Origin: Pseudomonadota bacterium
GTDB lineage: Bacteria; Pseudomonadota; Alphaproteobacteria; Rhizobiales; Beijerinckiaceae
Length of the DNA stretch: 6,447 nucleotides
Direction of reading: 5' to 3'
Assembly: GCA_021780015.1 (NCBI GenBank)
Contig: JAJXZN010000155.1
Span: 1-6,447, forward strand
The notes beneath the pieces were generated by a model, which ran no database searches, was not told where the DNA came from, and saw only the letters and a list, made by a program, of their open reading frames with translations. The translations under genes were made by a program, and so were the position numbers. Shown in pieces: positions 5,919-6,447 of this stretch. Each line of letters opens with the position of its first letter. Position 1 is the stretch's first letter.

Positions 5919-6447
5919 ATGCCCAAAGTCCCTGTGTCCGAGATTGAGAATGAACTTCGTGCGGCCGCCAGGGAGCGCATCCTGGTGCTCGACGGCGCCA
6001 TGGGCACGATGATTCAGACGCATAAATTTTCGGAAGCGGACTTTCGCGGCAAGCGCTTTGCCGATTGGCCGAGTGACCTGCGCGGCAACAACGACCTTTT
6101 GGTCTTGACGCAGCCGCATGCGATCGAGGCGATCCACCTCGCCTATGCCGAGGCCGGTGCGGACATTCTCGCGACCAACACTTTCTCCTCGACCCGCATC
6201 GCCCAGGCCGATTACGGCATGCAGGAGTTGGTCGCCGAATTGAACTGCGAAGCGGCACGCCTCGCCCGCCGTGCCGCCGATGCGGCGATGGCGAAAGACG
6301 GGCGCCGACGCTTCGTCGCCGGTTCGATCGGCCCGACGAACCGCACCGCCTCGATCTCGCCGGACGTCAACGACCCCGGCTTCCGTGCCGTGACCTTCGA
6401 CGAATTGCGCGCGGCCTATGCCGAAGCGGCCGAAGCGCTGATCGAAG
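5919..6447 (+). CDS. metH: Cobalamin-dependent methionine synthase MetH, 5' part (runs off right edge)
   Basis: The ATG at 5919 directly follows the metF stop (TGAATG, no gap), and the frame stays open to the right edge for 176 codons plus one base. The visible part is the start of the homocysteine S-methyltransferase barrel: [13 protein letters not shown] (21-33), a [11 protein letters not shown] segment (56-66), [14 protein letters not shown] (78-91) and [20 protein letters not shown] (134-153), all typical of MetH. E. coli MetH has about 1,227 residues with homocysteine, folate, cobalamin and reactivation domains. Only the first can be seen, so a full-length enzyme cannot be told from a split metH arrangement of the kind found in some alphaproteobacteria. 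The zinc-binding cysteines of the homocysteine domain lie further downstream. MetH transfers the methyl group from the product of MetF to homocysteine through methylcobalamin. Placement behind the SahR-like gene indicates co-transcription and SAH-responsive control. Confidence 0.95.
   Translation, partial: MPKVPVSEIENELRAAARERILVLDGAMGTMIQTHKFSEADFRGKRFADWPSDLRGNNDLLVLTQPHAIEAIHLAYAEAGADILATNTFSSTRIAQADYGMQELVAELNCEAARLARRAADAAMAKDGRRRFVAGSIGPTNRTASISPDVNDPGFRAVTFDELRAAYAEAAEALIE

Noticed and set aside
4686..6137. 483-codon open frame on the minus strand opposite the regulator, metF and metH
   Set aside because: It is antisense to three genes with clear family motifs. Its translation is Arg/Asp/Gly-rich with no recognisable domain, as expected for the mirror frame of GC-rich coding sequence.
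1..6447. Mobile element, CRISPR array, tRNA or defence island
   Set aside because: No transposase or integrase motif, no regularly spaced repeats, no tRNA-like cloverleaf, and the genes are mostly conserved housekeeping. The KAP-family gene alone does not make a defence locus.

Overview
The window looks like a chromosomal segment of a GC-rich alphaproteobacterium, most likely of the order Hyphomicrobiales (Rhizobiales). The reasons are the strong G/C preference at third codon positions, the ettA sequence, and the gene order ArsR/methyltransferase-fusion regulator - metF - metH with its AT-rich palindromic operator. A Beijerinckiaceae-like genus is possible, but that is a guess. I see no insertion sequence, tRNA, rRNA, CRISPR array or phage gene.

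Layout from left to right: (1) 1-1023, minus strand, the N-terminal part of a predicted membrane-anchored KAP-family P-loop NTPase that runs off the left edge. (2) A 357-bp divergent intergenic region with a REP-like hairpin and a separate 14-bp perfect palindrome. (3) 1381-3033, plus strand, a complete ettA (ABC-F translation factor). It is followed by a strong hairpin between it and the converging next gene. (4) 3126-3410, minus strand, a small protein resembling the YbjQ/UPF0145 family. (5) About 540 bp with no convincing gene, less GC-rich in composition and holding three inverted repeats. (6) From 3946, a promoter/operator and a tightly packed plus-strand methionine operon: sahR-like regulator, metF, and the 5' part of metH, which leaves the window at the right edge.

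The last block is the functional centre of the window. MetF reduces methylenetetrahydrofolate to methyl-tetrahydrofolate, and MetH uses that methyl group to turn homocysteine into methionine, the precursor of S-adenosylmethionine (SAM). The first gene encodes an ArsR-type winged helix fused to a SAM-methyltransferase-like domain. The 20-bp palindrome ATATAAAGATATCTTTATAT lies directly over its likely promoter. This fits the SahR model, in which the regulator senses S-adenosylhomocysteine (SAH) and controls its own methyl-cycle operon. The genes are joined by a 1-nt overlap (TGATG) and a zero-gap junction (TGAATG).

The rest of the window is ordinary housekeeping sequence. The points most worth checking are the operator/promoter arrangement with a possibly leaderless regulator start, the cysteine-free ArsR-methyltransferase fusion, and the structured non-coding gap upstream. 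I did not find evidence of an entirely new system.
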